Source of the DNA: Myxococcus sp. RHSTA-1-4
Lineage (GTDB): Bacteria > Myxococcota > Myxococcia > Myxococcales > Myxococcaceae
DNA: 64,000 nucleotides
NCBI RefSeq assembly: GCF_020037125.1
Contig: NZ_JAIQDG010000010.1
Span: 1 to 64,000 of the forward strand
Direction of reading: 5' to 3'
The notes beneath the pieces are model-generated. The model saw only the letters and a program-made list of their open reading frames with translations, was not told the origin of the DNA and did no database searches. Positions 6,525 through 14,863 of the stretch are shown piece by piece (the first letter of the stretch is position 1; every line of letters starts with the position of its first letter). A program made the position numbers and the translations under genes.

Positions 6525-8314
6525 GGTGCTGGAGCCTCGGGCTTGAGGTACGCGCCCACGCCGCCGTTCGTCGACAGGATCGCGCTCAAATAGGCGTCGC
6601 GGTCCTGCGTGCTCCAGAAGTGGACCTGCAGGGCGTCAGCGTCCGTGTAGTACTTGAGGAACACCTGCCGCGTGCAGATGGGGATGTAGGCTCCCTGTCG
6701 ATCCAGCTCGAGGATTCGCCGCCGCTTGACCTCGAAAACCGCGTTGCCCAGAGCGCTGTTGTGACCGCTCGCGAGGAGCGCGAGGTTCGACACCGAGTGA
6801 ACGGAGTGGGTGGCCGCCGAGCTTGATGCGTCCGTGATCGTGAAGGCTGCCGCGATGTCGCGCGCGAGCATCTGGAACACCTGGCGATCGAGCTTGTCAC
6901 CGACGTCGTCGATCCTGCGGAGGAGGTCATCTCGCTGCGCTTCATCCACCGACGGGAGGTCCGCGAGCGCGTCACGGTGAAGCCTGAGCCATTCCTTCCA
7001 CTGCTCGGCCTTAGTGAGGCCTTCGGCATGTTGTGCGTGAATATGCTCGAGGGACCACGCCTGGCGGCGATGCGTGCGGAACGAGTAGCGCTCGGTGGAA
7101 TCCTTCATTCGCCGCACCGTCTCGACGTTCATCAAGAGCAGAACCCGCTCGCACTTCTGCCGGTCGGACTCGTAGCTCAGTGCGCTCACGTCCGAAGGTG
7201 AGAGGTTCAGCGTCTCGCGAATGCGAGCGTCGAGGACCGCTTCGAACTCGCTCTTCGTCTTGCCGGCCGCGAGCGTGACGAGGTCACCGAAGCGCTCGCC
7301 CTGCGCCACGAGGTAGCCGATCTTGTGGTAGTGGTCGCGGTTCTCGTACCAGCCGAGAACGCGCGCGTGGAGCTGCACCACCTCGTTCCAGATCGTCTCG
7401 GGCTTGCTCTTCTCCACCTTCTCTCGAAGGACGTCGAAGGTGTGAAATCGGGGACGTGCTCGACCGCGAGGACCGCCGGCGAGCGTGTCGAGCAGCAGCG
7501 TGATCCGCGTGGGAGTGTCGGATGCCGATGCATCGGCGACGAACGCCCAGACGTCGGGATGCTGGAGGTCGCGCTCGATGCCGTCCCACTGCGCGGCGAT
7601 CTCGTGCGTTCGATCCGTCTTGCCTGCACCGCCGCGATTACGCGAGAGCAAGAGCGCCTTGAACAGCTCCGCGTCGGTGAGCGGAATGCGCCCCACGTTT
7701 AGGCGCGTGAAGAGCGTCGTCGAGTCGAGGCCCTTCGGTGCCTCGTACCAGATCACGCGAACGCGCTTGCAGAGGTAGCGAAAGACGTCGTCGGCGACCT
7801 CTTGCCGTTTGATGGGCGTCGGTCCCTTCTGCTCGAACCACGCTTGGATGCAGGTGTACGCGGCGTGCAGGTGGAAGAAGTCGATGTTGTCGTCGGCGAG
7901 CGAAGGGTCTGGAGCCTGAAGGTAGTCTCTGCTCTTCGGCCTCGTGTCGTACGTGAGCGAGTACTGCGGGCCGACATTCTTGAGCCCCGCACGCTGCATG
8001 TAGATGAAGATCAGGTACATCGTCGTCAGGCGCTGCTGGCCGTCGACGAGCTCCCACATGTCCTCGGCGTCTCGCTTCACGACGACCGGCTGGAGGCTGT
8101 AGTCCTTGTCGCCGTTCTCCCAGATGTCGTTGAGCAGGCGCTCGACCTCGAGCTTCCCCCAGCGATAGCCGCGCTGGTACCGCGGGACGCGGAACGAGCC
8201 CGCGATCTCGCCGACTAGCTTGAGCTCGAGGAGCGCGCCGCCCATCATCTCGTCAGCCACGCCAGACAGCCCCCTCGATGATTCGACCTCCGCCGAGGTC
8301 GATGTTGTCGCCAT
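6521..8314 (-). CDS. DUF262 plus DUF1524 (HNH-type) protein, GmrSD-like nuclease
   Basis: A 597-residue two-domain protein. The N-terminal DUF262 part shows VPRYQRGYRW at 43-52 and LVDGQQRLTTMYLIFIYMQR at 89-108. The C-terminal DUF1524 part shows the HNH-like SLEHIHAQHAE at 421-431 (usual form 'EHI.PQ') and the SNLALLASGHNSALGN block at 509-524 followed by VKRRR. This architecture matches GmrSD, SspE and BrxU-like nucleases, which attack modified or foreign DNA. The motif residues look intact, so activity is plausible. It is the first gene of a minus-strand operon whose second gene overlaps by ATGA. ATG 8314 has only a weak upstream site (GAAGCAGC). Confidence 0.85.
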   Translation of the reverse strand: MATTSTSAEVESSRGLSGVADEMMGGALLELKLVGEIAGSFRVPRYQRGYRWGKLEVERLLNDIWENGDKDYSLQPVVVKRDAEDMWELVDGQQRLTTMYLIFIYMQRAGLKNVGPQYSLTYDTRPKSRDYLQAPDPSLADDNIDFFHLHAAYTCIQAWFEQKGPTPIKRQEVADDVFRYLCKRVRVIWYEAPKGLDSTTLFTRLNVGRIPLTDAELFKALLLSRNRGGAGKTDRTHEIAAQWDGIERDLQHPDVWAFVADASASDTPTRITLLLDTLAGGPRGRARPRFHTFDVLREKVEKSKPETIWNEVVQLHARVLGWYENRDHYHKIGYLVAQGERFGDLVTLAAGKTKSEFEAVLDARIRETLNLSPSDVSALSYESDRQKCERVLLLMNVETVRRMKDSTERYSFRTHRRQAWSLEHIHAQHAEGLTKAEQWKEWLRLHRDALADLPSVDEAQRDDLLRRIDDVGDKLDRQVFQMLARDIAAAFTITDASSSAATHSVHSVSNLALLASGHNSALGNAVFEVKRRRILELDRQGAYIPICTRQVFLKYYTDADALQVHFWSTQDRDAYLSAILSTNGGVGAYLKPEAPAP

Positions 8315-8770
8315 GCTGCTTCATCGATCGCGAACGATACCAGGGGAAGGAGCAGCGCCGAAGGCTGCGTGCGTTCGTCGCGGGTGCATCGCGCGGCAAC
8401 GCCGCGTAGCTGATCGCGGAGGCGCAGCCGAGCGCGCGCGGTGAGCGGTTAACGTCACCGGTAAACCGCTCTCGGTCTCTCTCTCCCGAACGGACAGAGA
8501 ACGCGCGCCGGTCTTGTCCGCAGACCCCGAGACCGGCGCCACCGCGCGCTCTCCGTCGGCGCCTGCGCGATCGCCGCGCCGGACGGCCCAAGCAGGGCGT
8601 CCGGTACTCCTCGACGCGATGCCGGACCTCTGATGTACGGGATCGCCGTGCGAACGCGCGAGCCGACCTTCACCGGGCCCTTTCCGATCTTCGCAATGCA
8701 GGAGCCCGGGTGCCGGCCGCGCTCATGGTGCTGGGCCTGAATCCCGGGGCCGGTGACCGGCCGACCCACG
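8315..8770. other. 456-bp intergenic region upstream of the DUF262 operon
   Basis: No gene is supported. The region should contain the promoter of the DUF262 operon. It holds two strong inverted repeats: AGCGGTT/AACCGCT arms around 8435-8470, and a larger hairpin at 8505-8539 listed separately. The stretch 8630-8770 is unremarkable; frames through it have no recognisable protein content. Confidence 0.4.
8505..8539. repeat. Strong hairpin, 10-bp perfect arms
   Basis: Arms GCGCCGGTCT (8505-8514) and AGACCGGCGC (8530-8539) are perfectly complementary around a 15-base loop. Partly matching sequences extend outward (GAGA..GCGC / GCGC..TCTC). It sits between the GGDEF-like gene and the DUF262 operon on the same strand. 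It could terminate the former, form a structured leader for the latter, or be a regulator site. There is no T-tract on either side. Confidence 0.4.
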
Positions 8771-10120
8771 TCATCCCTGATTCGACCGGGCCTTGGTCAT
8801 AGCTTGTTCGAGGTTCCTCCAGACCAGGTCAGAGAGCTGCGCAACCTCTTCGGTCGTCTCGGTGACGCGGCTGCTGTCAGCGATCCCCAGCGAAACCATG
8901 TGTCCTACGATCTCGCGGCACATCTTCTCGTGGTGGGTCTTGGTCCAGCCGGGGCGCCGGGTTTCGACGGGCCCCCACATCAGCACCGGAATCGGTCCCC
9001 GGGGTGATTCCTCGACGGTGATCTCGATGGTCGTGGGAAGTCCGCTCTCTGGATCTGTAGCTGGTTGGTTCCGGAAAATCTCCCGTGCCGCGTCAGTGAT
9101 CCCGCCGTCGGCAGATGGAGCATCAGGAGGCGGATTCAGAAGCTCGATGCGGTCGGACATCGCCTTCTTCGTTCCGGTCCGCTTCTGGGCGATTACAGCC
9201 CTCCAGGCTTCGTCCTTGGTGGATCCACAGCCTATCGACACCGGAATGCCATGAAGCAGGGCGATGGTTGCGCCCGAGTCATCAGGGATAGCTAGCTCAA
9301 GTTCGTCGGCTGCCCTCTGCATCGACTCCAGGACCGAGCGGACCTTCTCCGGATCCTGGTGCTGGATGATGAACTCGTCACCGGACGAGTACGGGAAGCA
9401 GAGGACGAACTCGTTCAATGCTGAGCCAGTGCGGGCCAACTCGTCCTGAAGTGCCATGAAGCCGGTCTCGTTCAGGATACTGCCGACCTTCGACTGCGTG
9501 GCCGCCAACCTCTTGTACGCCTTCATCACCTGATCGCCAGCGCCCCGGCCCAATTTCTCGTTGATAGCATCGAAGTCGTCGATGTCCATCATGCCGATGA
9601 ACGCCGTCCGGGCTGGTGCAGTTCGGTCCCCCATCGGCGAGCTTTCGCTCGAAGAGCTGGGGGTCCCTCCTTGCTTCCCCCCGAAGATGCTGGCGATTTT
9701 CTTCTCCATATCCTCGGCGAATCGCTCAGTTTGGCCGTTTGCGAACCTCTCGACATCGTCGCGAATCCGGTCGTGTTCGGTGATGCTGATTGTAAATCCG
9801 GGTTTCGCCGGATCAGCCCTGCAGAAGACGACGAAGTACGGGGTGTGCTCGATGACCACCGTCACGGAGGCCGAGTCTTCTTCACCACCGGTGCCGCCCC
9901 CTTTGTCGATGGCGTATGCGCGAGCCCATTCGAAGTAGAGGCTCGGCACGTCGAGATAGTCTCGTCTCGTCCGGACCATGGCCTTCAAGATTTTCTCCAT
10001 GGCCTCAGCCCTGCGGCTTTTGCGAGAGGCAAACCGGTAGATCCAGATGCCGGCGAAAACCAGCCATGCCGGCGGGAAGAAGAACCCGACCACAAGCAAG
10101 ATGAGGTAGAGCAGGAACAT
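8771..10120 (-). CDS. Membrane-anchored GGDEF-like nucleotidyl cyclase
   Basis: This 449-residue protein starts with a hydrophobic hairpin (FLLYLILLVVGFFFPPAWLV, then a basic RFASRKSRR stop-transfer), so it is inner-membrane anchored with a cytosolic remainder. The middle shows the cyclase palm: MMDIDDFDAINEKLGRGAGD, then FPYSSGDEFIIQH where the GGDEF loop is SGDEF, and IPVSIGCGS followed by IAQKRTGTKKAMSD. The spacing between the first metal motif and the loop is longer than in ordinary diguanylate cyclases. Metal-binding residues are kept, so cyclase activity is possible; the product could be c-di-GMP or another cyclic nucleotide. No sensor domain is recognised; residues 60-130 and the last 100 are unassigned. 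It has a good ribosome site (GGAGA) and lower GC than the core genes, and it lies directly upstream of the DUF262 operon on the same strand. Confidence 0.7.
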   Translation of the reverse strand: MFLLYLILLVVGFFFPPAWLVFAGIWIYRFASRKSRRAEAMEKILKAMVRTRRDYLDVPSLYFEWARAYAIDKGGGTGGEEDSASVTVVIEHTPYFVVFCRADPAKPGFTISITEHDRIRDDVERFANGQTERFAEDMEKKIASIFGGKQGGTPSSSSESSPMGDRTAPARTAFIGMMDIDDFDAINEKLGRGAGDQVMKAYKRLAATQSKVGSILNETGFMALQDELARTGSALNEFVLCFPYSSGDEFIIQHQDPEKVRSVLESMQRAADELELAIPDDSGATIALLHGIPVSIGCGSTKDEAWRAVIAQKRTGTKKAMSDRIELLNPPPDAPSADGGITDAAREIFRNQPATDPESGLPTTIEITVEESPRGPIPVLMWGPVETRRPGWTKTHHEKMCREIVGHMVSLGIADSSRVTETTEEVAQLSDLVWRNLEQAMTKARSNQG

Positions 10121-10162
10121 CGACTTAGGTTCTCCAGGTCAGGGCCCGCGCCGATAAGAAGT

Positions 10163-10384
10163 TCACACGGCCCACAGGGTACTCGAACCCGGCGGTGAAT
10201 GGGTGGAGTGGACGAAGCTGCGCGAGCCGGAGCAGCACGGAAGGTGTGCCGGGCGAACGTGCCGCGGGCGCGGGACCGATGCTCGCGCAGACGTCCAGCT
10301 CCCGTTGCTCAGGGCGGGAACGAGCGCCGCACGCAGGTTCTGAATGAGTCGCTGCCGAACAACGGCAGCGTCGTCATGATTCAC
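10163..10384 (-). CDS. Possible small ORF with GTG start, fate uncertain
   Basis: A GTG at 10384 is preceded by AAGGAGGTCGCG, an excellent ribosome site. It opens VNHDDAAVVRQRLIQNLRAA and LVPALSNGSW before drifting into Arg/Pro/Ser-rich sequence typical of a wrong frame. It overlaps the end of the YggL-like gene by 11 bases, as in a coupled operon. The protein-like first 30 codons and poor remainder suggest a gene that is frameshifted or truncated. Confidence 0.3.
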   Translation of the reverse strand: MNHDDAAVVRQRLIQNLRAALVPALSNGSWTSARASVPRPRHVRPAHLPCCSGSRSFVHSTHSPPGSSTLWAV

Positions 10385-10730
10385 CGCGACCTCCTTCCAC
10401 ATCCACAGATGGCTGGTACCAAGCGTCGCGCAGCGCGCCGACCTCGTGACGAACGATGGCGTCGTCGCCCGCGAGGAACGCGGCCAGCACAGTGCGGTCG
10501 TCCTCCGTCGCGCTGCCACGCCCCATGCGAGTGACGAAGCCCTCGAACTTCTCGTCACGCCCACCGCCACCGCCGAAGGCGAGCTTGCGCGCCTCGACAA
10601 CGACGATCAGCCGGTCGACGAACGCCTCGATGTCGTCGTCGGAGACGTCGGGCCGCAGGTCGCCGAACAGCTCGAAGCCGAGCTCCTTGAACTCGCCGCC
10701 GCGCTTCTTCTTGCGGAGCCGCTTGTTCAT
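10374..10730 (-). CDS. YggL-like protein (DUF469 family)
   Basis: A 118-residue protein opening MNKRLRKKKRGGEFKELGFE, the diagnostic start of the YggL/DUF469 family ('KRLRKK...GEF.E.GFE'). The E. coli YggL protein binds the 50S ribosomal subunit. The family is typically about 100-110 residues, so this one is full length. The central DDDIEAFVDRLIVVVEARKL also fits. The C-terminal 20 residues extend past the family core. It follows the DUF429-type pseudogene by 23 bases on the same strand. No strong ribosome site precedes the ATG. Confidence 0.7.
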   Translation of the reverse strand: MNKRLRKKKRGGEFKELGFELFGDLRPDVSDDDIEAFVDRLIVVVEARKLAFGGGGGRDEKFEGFVTRMGRGSATEDDRTVLAAFLAGDDAIVRHEVGALRDAWYQPSVDVEGGRGES

Positions 10731-10753
10731 CGTGAATGGACCGTAGCAGCCGC

Positions 10754-11677
10754 CTACGCCGCCGCGCTCGTCGTGATGGTCGGGACCCAGATTGCGCCCT
10801 CCCACTCCTTCACGAGCCGCTCCTGCCATATCGGGTCGGGCGCGAGGGCCGGGCGGCATGCGCCTTCGACATGCAGGATGGCCGTGCAGAGCGCGACGAA
10901 GGCGTCGGCCACGTCGAAGTCGGGCGTCTTCGCGGTGCCCGAGTTGTAGCGGCACGCGAGGGCGATGAGCCTGAGGTCCACGTCGAGCTTGATGCCTGCG
11001 GCCGCACACGTGGCGATACCGAGGCGCACAGCTTCGTCGGGCCGCGACTTGTAGCTCGCGGGCCCCATCGTTCGCAGCGTCGCACCAGGGTAGACCTCGA
11101 TGATCTCGCCAGCGCCGCGTCCGCCAGGGAACGGGAGCACGCGGTACTTGTGAGACTCCCACAGCCTTGAGAGCAGCGCGTTTCCGAGAAGCGCCATCTG
11201 GAACATCGCCTGGAACTTGTCCTTGAGCGGCAGCTGCCCACCGGCGGCGACGTCGGTCGCACGCTTCGTCCAGAGCCGCGCGCGTTCGGCTCGGTCCCGT
11301 CACGGGGCGAACGGTGCGAAGTCGAGCGGGTCGGTGAGCGGTAGGCGCTGCGCGATACACCAGTTGAACGAGCGCCAGCCGAGGAACGCGCCGTCCTTGT
11401 AGGCGACGTCCGAGGCGAACTTCGGGTCGCGCAGGAGCACGTGCGGAACGCAGAACGGGAAGTCGAACCCGACGACGCGCGCAGCTCGGGCCACCAGCTC
11501 GTCGACGAGTTCCATCGCGCTCCATCCCGGAGGGTCGTTCGCGAGGAGCCGTTCGTTCATGCCGGTCGCGTCGATGCGGTAGGAGTGCCAACCCGTCGAG
11601 TGCGCGGCGACGGCGATGATCTTCCTCCGCTGGTCGCGCGCCCGCTACGGCGCACCGAAGTCGACGCCGACGAACAT
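10754..11677 (-). pseudogene. DUF429-type predicted nuclease gene with two in-frame stop codons
   Basis: One continuous minus-strand frame encodes a DUF429-like protein (RNase H-fold): it opens MFVGVDFGAP and later has VVGFDFPFCVPHVLL, GGRGAGEIIEVYPGATLRTM and DVADAFVALCTAIL. The frame is interrupted by TAG at 11645-11647 after residue 10, and by TGA at 11300-11302 after FAPFAP. No frameshift is needed to join the three pieces, so these are two nonsense changes (for the TGA, CGA to TGA is a likely origin). Internal ATGs at 11560 and 11206 could give fragments, but the fold would be split. It is probably dead; sequencing error at two separate sites is less likely. Confidence 0.6.
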
Positions 11678-12010
11678 GTCGACCTCGGGCGTGCGGCGAA
11701 GCAGGGGACCAACGTGACCATGATGCTCCAGTTCTCGCTGCTGGCGCCGACGTGGTCCAGGGCGATTCGCTCCGCGCCGCCCGTTGTTCCGCTGCCGCGA
11801 CCGGGGACACAACCGGAGGGCGGGCCGCGCGCCCGCTGCGACAGCGCCCCGGCGATCAACAGGCCCGCCGACGCCCGCGACCGCGCCGCCGCCAGCGATG
11901 CGCGCGATCGGTTCGCCAGGCCGCGCCGCCGCACAGTGGTCCCAGGAGCAGCGGCAGGGGGCCGAGGGCTGTAGGCTGCGGCAAGACGCGCACCCCGGAG
12001 TCCCGCCTCC
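11678..12010. other. 333-bp gap, no gene supported
   Basis: Sequence between the DUF429-type pseudogene and the secreted protein gene. All frames are short or Arg/Pro/Ala-rich in the way of non-coding GC-rich DNA. It probably marks the boundary between the accessory island and the core region and should include the promoter for the gene at 12011. Confidence 0.35.
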
Positions 12011-13384
12011 ATGTCGCTGCTACCCACCACGCTCCTGTTGCTCGCCGCCGCGCCCGCCAGTGACTCCGCCCTCCGCCTCCACGAGGGACTGCCCCCGGGC
12101 TTCCAGGCCGATGCGAAGCTCGACGAGTGGACACAGCCTCCTTCACTCACCCTGGGCGCCGCTCAGCAGGTGGCGGGGGAACGCAAGGTGGCCTCGCCGG
12201 ACGACCTGTCCGCCACCCTCTGGCTGGCCGTCGGCCCCGAGGGCCTCGCCATCGCCGGAGAGGTTCGCGACGATCAGCTCCAGCTCACCCGCGACGGCAG
12301 CGGTGACCATGCCGAGGTGTGGCTCACGCTGCCGCCACCGAAGATGCCGCCGCTGGCCTTCGTCAACCAGTTCCAGGAGCAACCGGTCCCCACGCTGAAC
12401 GACTGCCCTCGCAAGCCCCCGAAGAAGGTGGCGGCCTGCGAGACCTGGTGGAAGCAGCAGACCGAGCGGCGCCAGCAGCTCCTGGACGCGCTGGTGGCGC
12501 ACTACGCAGTGCACCCCGGGAGTACCGCGCACTTCGAGCCCTTCCCGGGCGGCTATCGCTTCGAGGCGCTCATCCCCGCCACGGCCTTCCCCCGCACGGC
12601 CGAGGCGCCCCTGGCCCACCTGAGCCTCCGCGTGGACGTGGTGGACGGCGACGCGGGAGCCGCGAGCCGGGGCACACGCCTGTCCTCATCCCCCACCTTC
12701 CAGACGGCGGCCCTGTCGAAGCCCCTGCGCTTCGGCCAGTGGCCCGAGCTGCTGGAGCGCGCCCTGAAGGCACACCCGGGCGCCTCGTACCAGCCGGGCG
12801 CGGATGCGGACTCGCTCGAGGTGTGGCTCAACCCGGCGCAGGCCTACCAGTACGCGCCCCGAGCCCCGAGCCCCGACGTGGTGCGCGTGGACCTGTCCCA
12901 GGTGAAGTCCCTGGCCGCGGTGGGAGACCTGGAGCTCGTCACCGTGCCGGCGGAGGTGAACACCCAGGGGCAGGTGGAGCGCTGGCTGGTGTCGCGCCGG
13001 GAACAGGCGCTCGTGGACTCGCGCAACATCGGCAACGACGAGATCCGCGTGGCGCCCCGCGCTCCGGGAGCCCACCTGGTCCAGGTCTACAACGGCCCCT
13101 CGAGTCTCATGGGCACCGGCACGTGTGGCGAGTGCCCGCTGGTGTCCTTCCAGCACTTCACGATGGATGCGCGGGGGCACTTCTCCGCGCCCCAGAGACT
13201 GGAAGGCGCGGGCGGCCTGACGGAGGCGCCGGTGCAGTGGACCGTCAGCCCGGACCTGTCGCGCATCGAGGCCTCCGACGAGCGGGGAAGCGTGCGCCAC
13301 ACGCTCGACCCGAAGACGGGCAGGTACCGGACGCGGAAGCTCCAGCGCTCCCAGGCACCACCGGCCGCCCGCGACCGTCCCTGA
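12011..13384 (+). CDS. Secreted hypothetical protein, 457 aa
   Basis: The N-terminus MSLLPTTLLLLAAAPASDS is a signal peptide, so the protein is exported. Residues 20-230 look like a beta-rich domain of the CBM9/DOMON-like kind used as carbohydrate-binding modules (for example ATLWLAVGPEGLAIAGEVRD then HAEVWLTLP, and later FEALIPATAFPR and LSLRVDVVDGD). The second half has a single CGEC pair. I do not recognise a catalytic domain. It is transcribed alone; a GGAG about 12 bases upstream may be the ribosome site. Confidence 0.6.
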   Translation: MSLLPTTLLLLAAAPASDSALRLHEGLPPGFQADAKLDEWTQPPSLTLGAAQQVAGERKVASPDDLSATLWLAVGPEGLAIAGEVRDDQLQLTRDGSGDHAEVWLTLPPPKMPPLAFVNQFQEQPVPTLNDCPRKPPKKVAACETWWKQQTERRQQLLDALVAHYAVHPGSTAHFEPFPGGYRFEALIPATAFPRTAEAPLAHLSLRVDVVDGDAGAASRGTRLSSSPTFQTAALSKPLRFGQWPELLERALKAHPGASYQPGADADSLEVWLNPAQAYQYAPRAPSPDVVRVDLSQVKSLAAVGDLELVTVPAEVNTQGQVERWLVSRREQALVDSRNIGNDEIRVAPRAPGAHLVQVYNGPSSLMGTGTCGECPLVSFQHFTMDARGHFSAPQRLEGAGGLTEAPVQWTVSPDLSRIEASDERGSVRHTLDPKTGRYRTRKLQRSQAPPAARDRP

Positions 13385-13489
13385 GCCCTGGGAGGAATCC
13401 GGCAGGGTGGTTTTTCGCGCACAGTGACGCAACTCCTGCCACTGCGTTGCGACAATCCTGGAAAACCCCCCATCGCGCGAGGTCGGCTC

Positions 13490-14752
13490 ATGTCCGGTGT
13501 CAGTGGCAGTGGAAGCAGCGGAGGCGCGGACAGCGCCGGCAGGGCGGAAGCAGCCCGAGCCGAAGCCGCCCGAGCCGAAGCAGCGCGACAGGCGGAGGCT
13601 TCGAGGAAGGCCGCCGAGGAGGCCGCGAAGGCCCAGGCCGCGCAGCAGGCCCAGGTGGCCCAGAATCCCTTCGCGGCGGACACCTTCACGGCCGCTGCCG
13701 CGAAGGCGCCGGTGGACATCAATCCCTCTCCCGTGAGTGCCACGGCCCAGCAGCAGACGGTGGACGCCGCGCAGGAGGCCGAGGCCACGAAGACGGCCGA
13801 AGCGGAGGCCACGCAGGAGGCCGAGGCCGCGAGCGAGGCCGAAGCCGCCGCCGAGGCCACGGCGGAGACGGACGCCGCCGCCCAGGCCCAGGCCGCCCAG
13901 CAGGTCCAGGGGCCCGTGGTGACCGAGTCGGCCGTGACGGACGCGCTGAACGAGCTTCCCGCCGCCGGCCTGAGCCGCAACCTCGCGGGCACGCAGCCGA
14001 CGGCGCAGCAGCAGGCCCTGAACACTCAGCTCCAGACCGCGCTCCAGGAGCTGGGCTACGTGGCTCCGTCCCACGTCACCGGCTTCTACGGCTCCATCAC
14101 CGAGGGCGCCCTCAAGTCCTTCCAGTACGAGACCGGCATGCAGGTCACTGGCAACTACGACGCAATGACTCGCGAGGCCCTCGCCGGGGCGCTGGCCGAG
14201 AAGCGCGCCGCCGAGGCCCAGGGCATCTCCCCTCGCGCCGCGGACCTCCCGGACACGTACACGCCCGTCACCGACGCGCAGCTCGCCGACATCATGCCCC
14301 ACGCCTCGCCCGCGCTGCGTGAGCGGTACCTGGACCCGCTCAACCGGGCGATGGAGGAGTTCAACATCAGCACGCCCGCGCGTCAGGCCGCCTTCCTGTC
14401 GCAGGTCGCGGCGGAGACGGGGGAGCTGCAGTTCATGTCCGAGATTCAGCCCAACCCCGCGCACGGGGCCTACTACGGCCGCGGCGCGCTGCAGCTCACC
14501 CACGCCAGCAACTACCAGGAGGCGGGCAGGGCGCTGGGCGTGGACATCGCCCGGAACCCCAACCAGGTGGCCACCGACCCGGACCTGGCGGCACGCACCG
14601 CCGGCTGGTACTTCAACGACCGGGGCCTCAACACGCAGGCGGACCAGGGCCGCATCGGCGCCGTCACCCTGGGCATCAACGGTGGCTACAACGGCATCGA
14701 CCATCGCCTGGAGGCCTACGACACGGCCCGGCGGGTGCTCGGCGGCGAGTAG
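13490..14752 (+). CDS. Peptidoglycan-binding and GH19 lysozyme/chitinase-like protein
   Basis: A 420-residue protein in three parts. Residues 1-130 are Ala/Glu/Gln-rich, repetitive and probably a flexible or coiled linker. Around 165-235 lies a PG_binding_1-like repeat (LQTALQELGYVAPSHVTGFY, then ALKSFQYETGMQVTGNYD). Residues 250-420 form a GH19-type domain with AFLSQVAAETGELQFMSE (first acidic catalytic region), YYGRGALQLTHASNYQEAG and a TLGINGGYNGIDHR end. GH19 enzymes cut chitin or peptidoglycan, so this may act in predation or wall turnover. No classical signal peptide is present; it may leave by a non-Sec route such as type VI. ATG 13490 has GAGG about ten bases upstream. Confidence 0.75.
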   Translation: MSGVSGSGSSGGADSAGRAEAARAEAARAEAARQAEASRKAAEEAAKAQAAQQAQVAQNPFAADTFTAAAAKAPVDINPSPVSATAQQQTVDAAQEAEATKTAEAEATQEAEAASEAEAAAEATAETDAAAQAQAAQQVQGPVVTESAVTDALNELPAAGLSRNLAGTQPTAQQQALNTQLQTALQELGYVAPSHVTGFYGSITEGALKSFQYETGMQVTGNYDAMTREALAGALAEKRAAEAQGISPRAADLPDTYTPVTDAQLADIMPHASPALRERYLDPLNRAMEEFNISTPARQAAFLSQVAAETGELQFMSEIQPNPAHGAYYGRGALQLTHASNYQEAGRALGVDIARNPNQVATDPDLAARTAGWYFNDRGLNTQADQGRIGAVTLGINGGYNGIDHRLEAYDTARRVLGGE

Positions 14753-14818
14753 CCGGGCAGGGCGCGGTGCGCGGCGAGCCCGCCCCGCATCCAGGTGCCG
14801 TTCCCAGGCGGGCTCGGC

Positions 14819-14845
14819 GGCCCCAGGCTTTGAAGCCCTGGGGCC
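14819..14845. terminator. Bidirectional hairpin between convergent genes
   Basis: Perfect 9-bp arms GGCCCCAGG (14819-14827) and CCTGGGGCC (14837-14845) around CTTTGAAGC. It lies between the stop of the GH19 gene and the stop of the convergent RND gene. There is no long T-tract, so termination could be weak or Rho-assisted. Confidence 0.6.
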
Positions 14846-14863
14846 GCGTGGGCACCCACCGAA

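Noticed and set aside
8455..8769. 104-codon minus-strand frame as a gene
   Set aside because: Arg/Pro/Gly-rich with no recognisable motif, and it covers the hairpin region; typical non-coding frame.
10177..10190. tRNA T-loop (GGGTTCGAGTACCC on the minus strand)
   Set aside because: The loop has one base too many and no other tRNA arms can be drawn around it.
13491..13922. Arg/Pro-rich plus-strand frames across the GH19 gene's N-terminal linker
   Set aside because: Shifted readings of Ala/Glu repeat codons; the GH19 frame has conserved domains.
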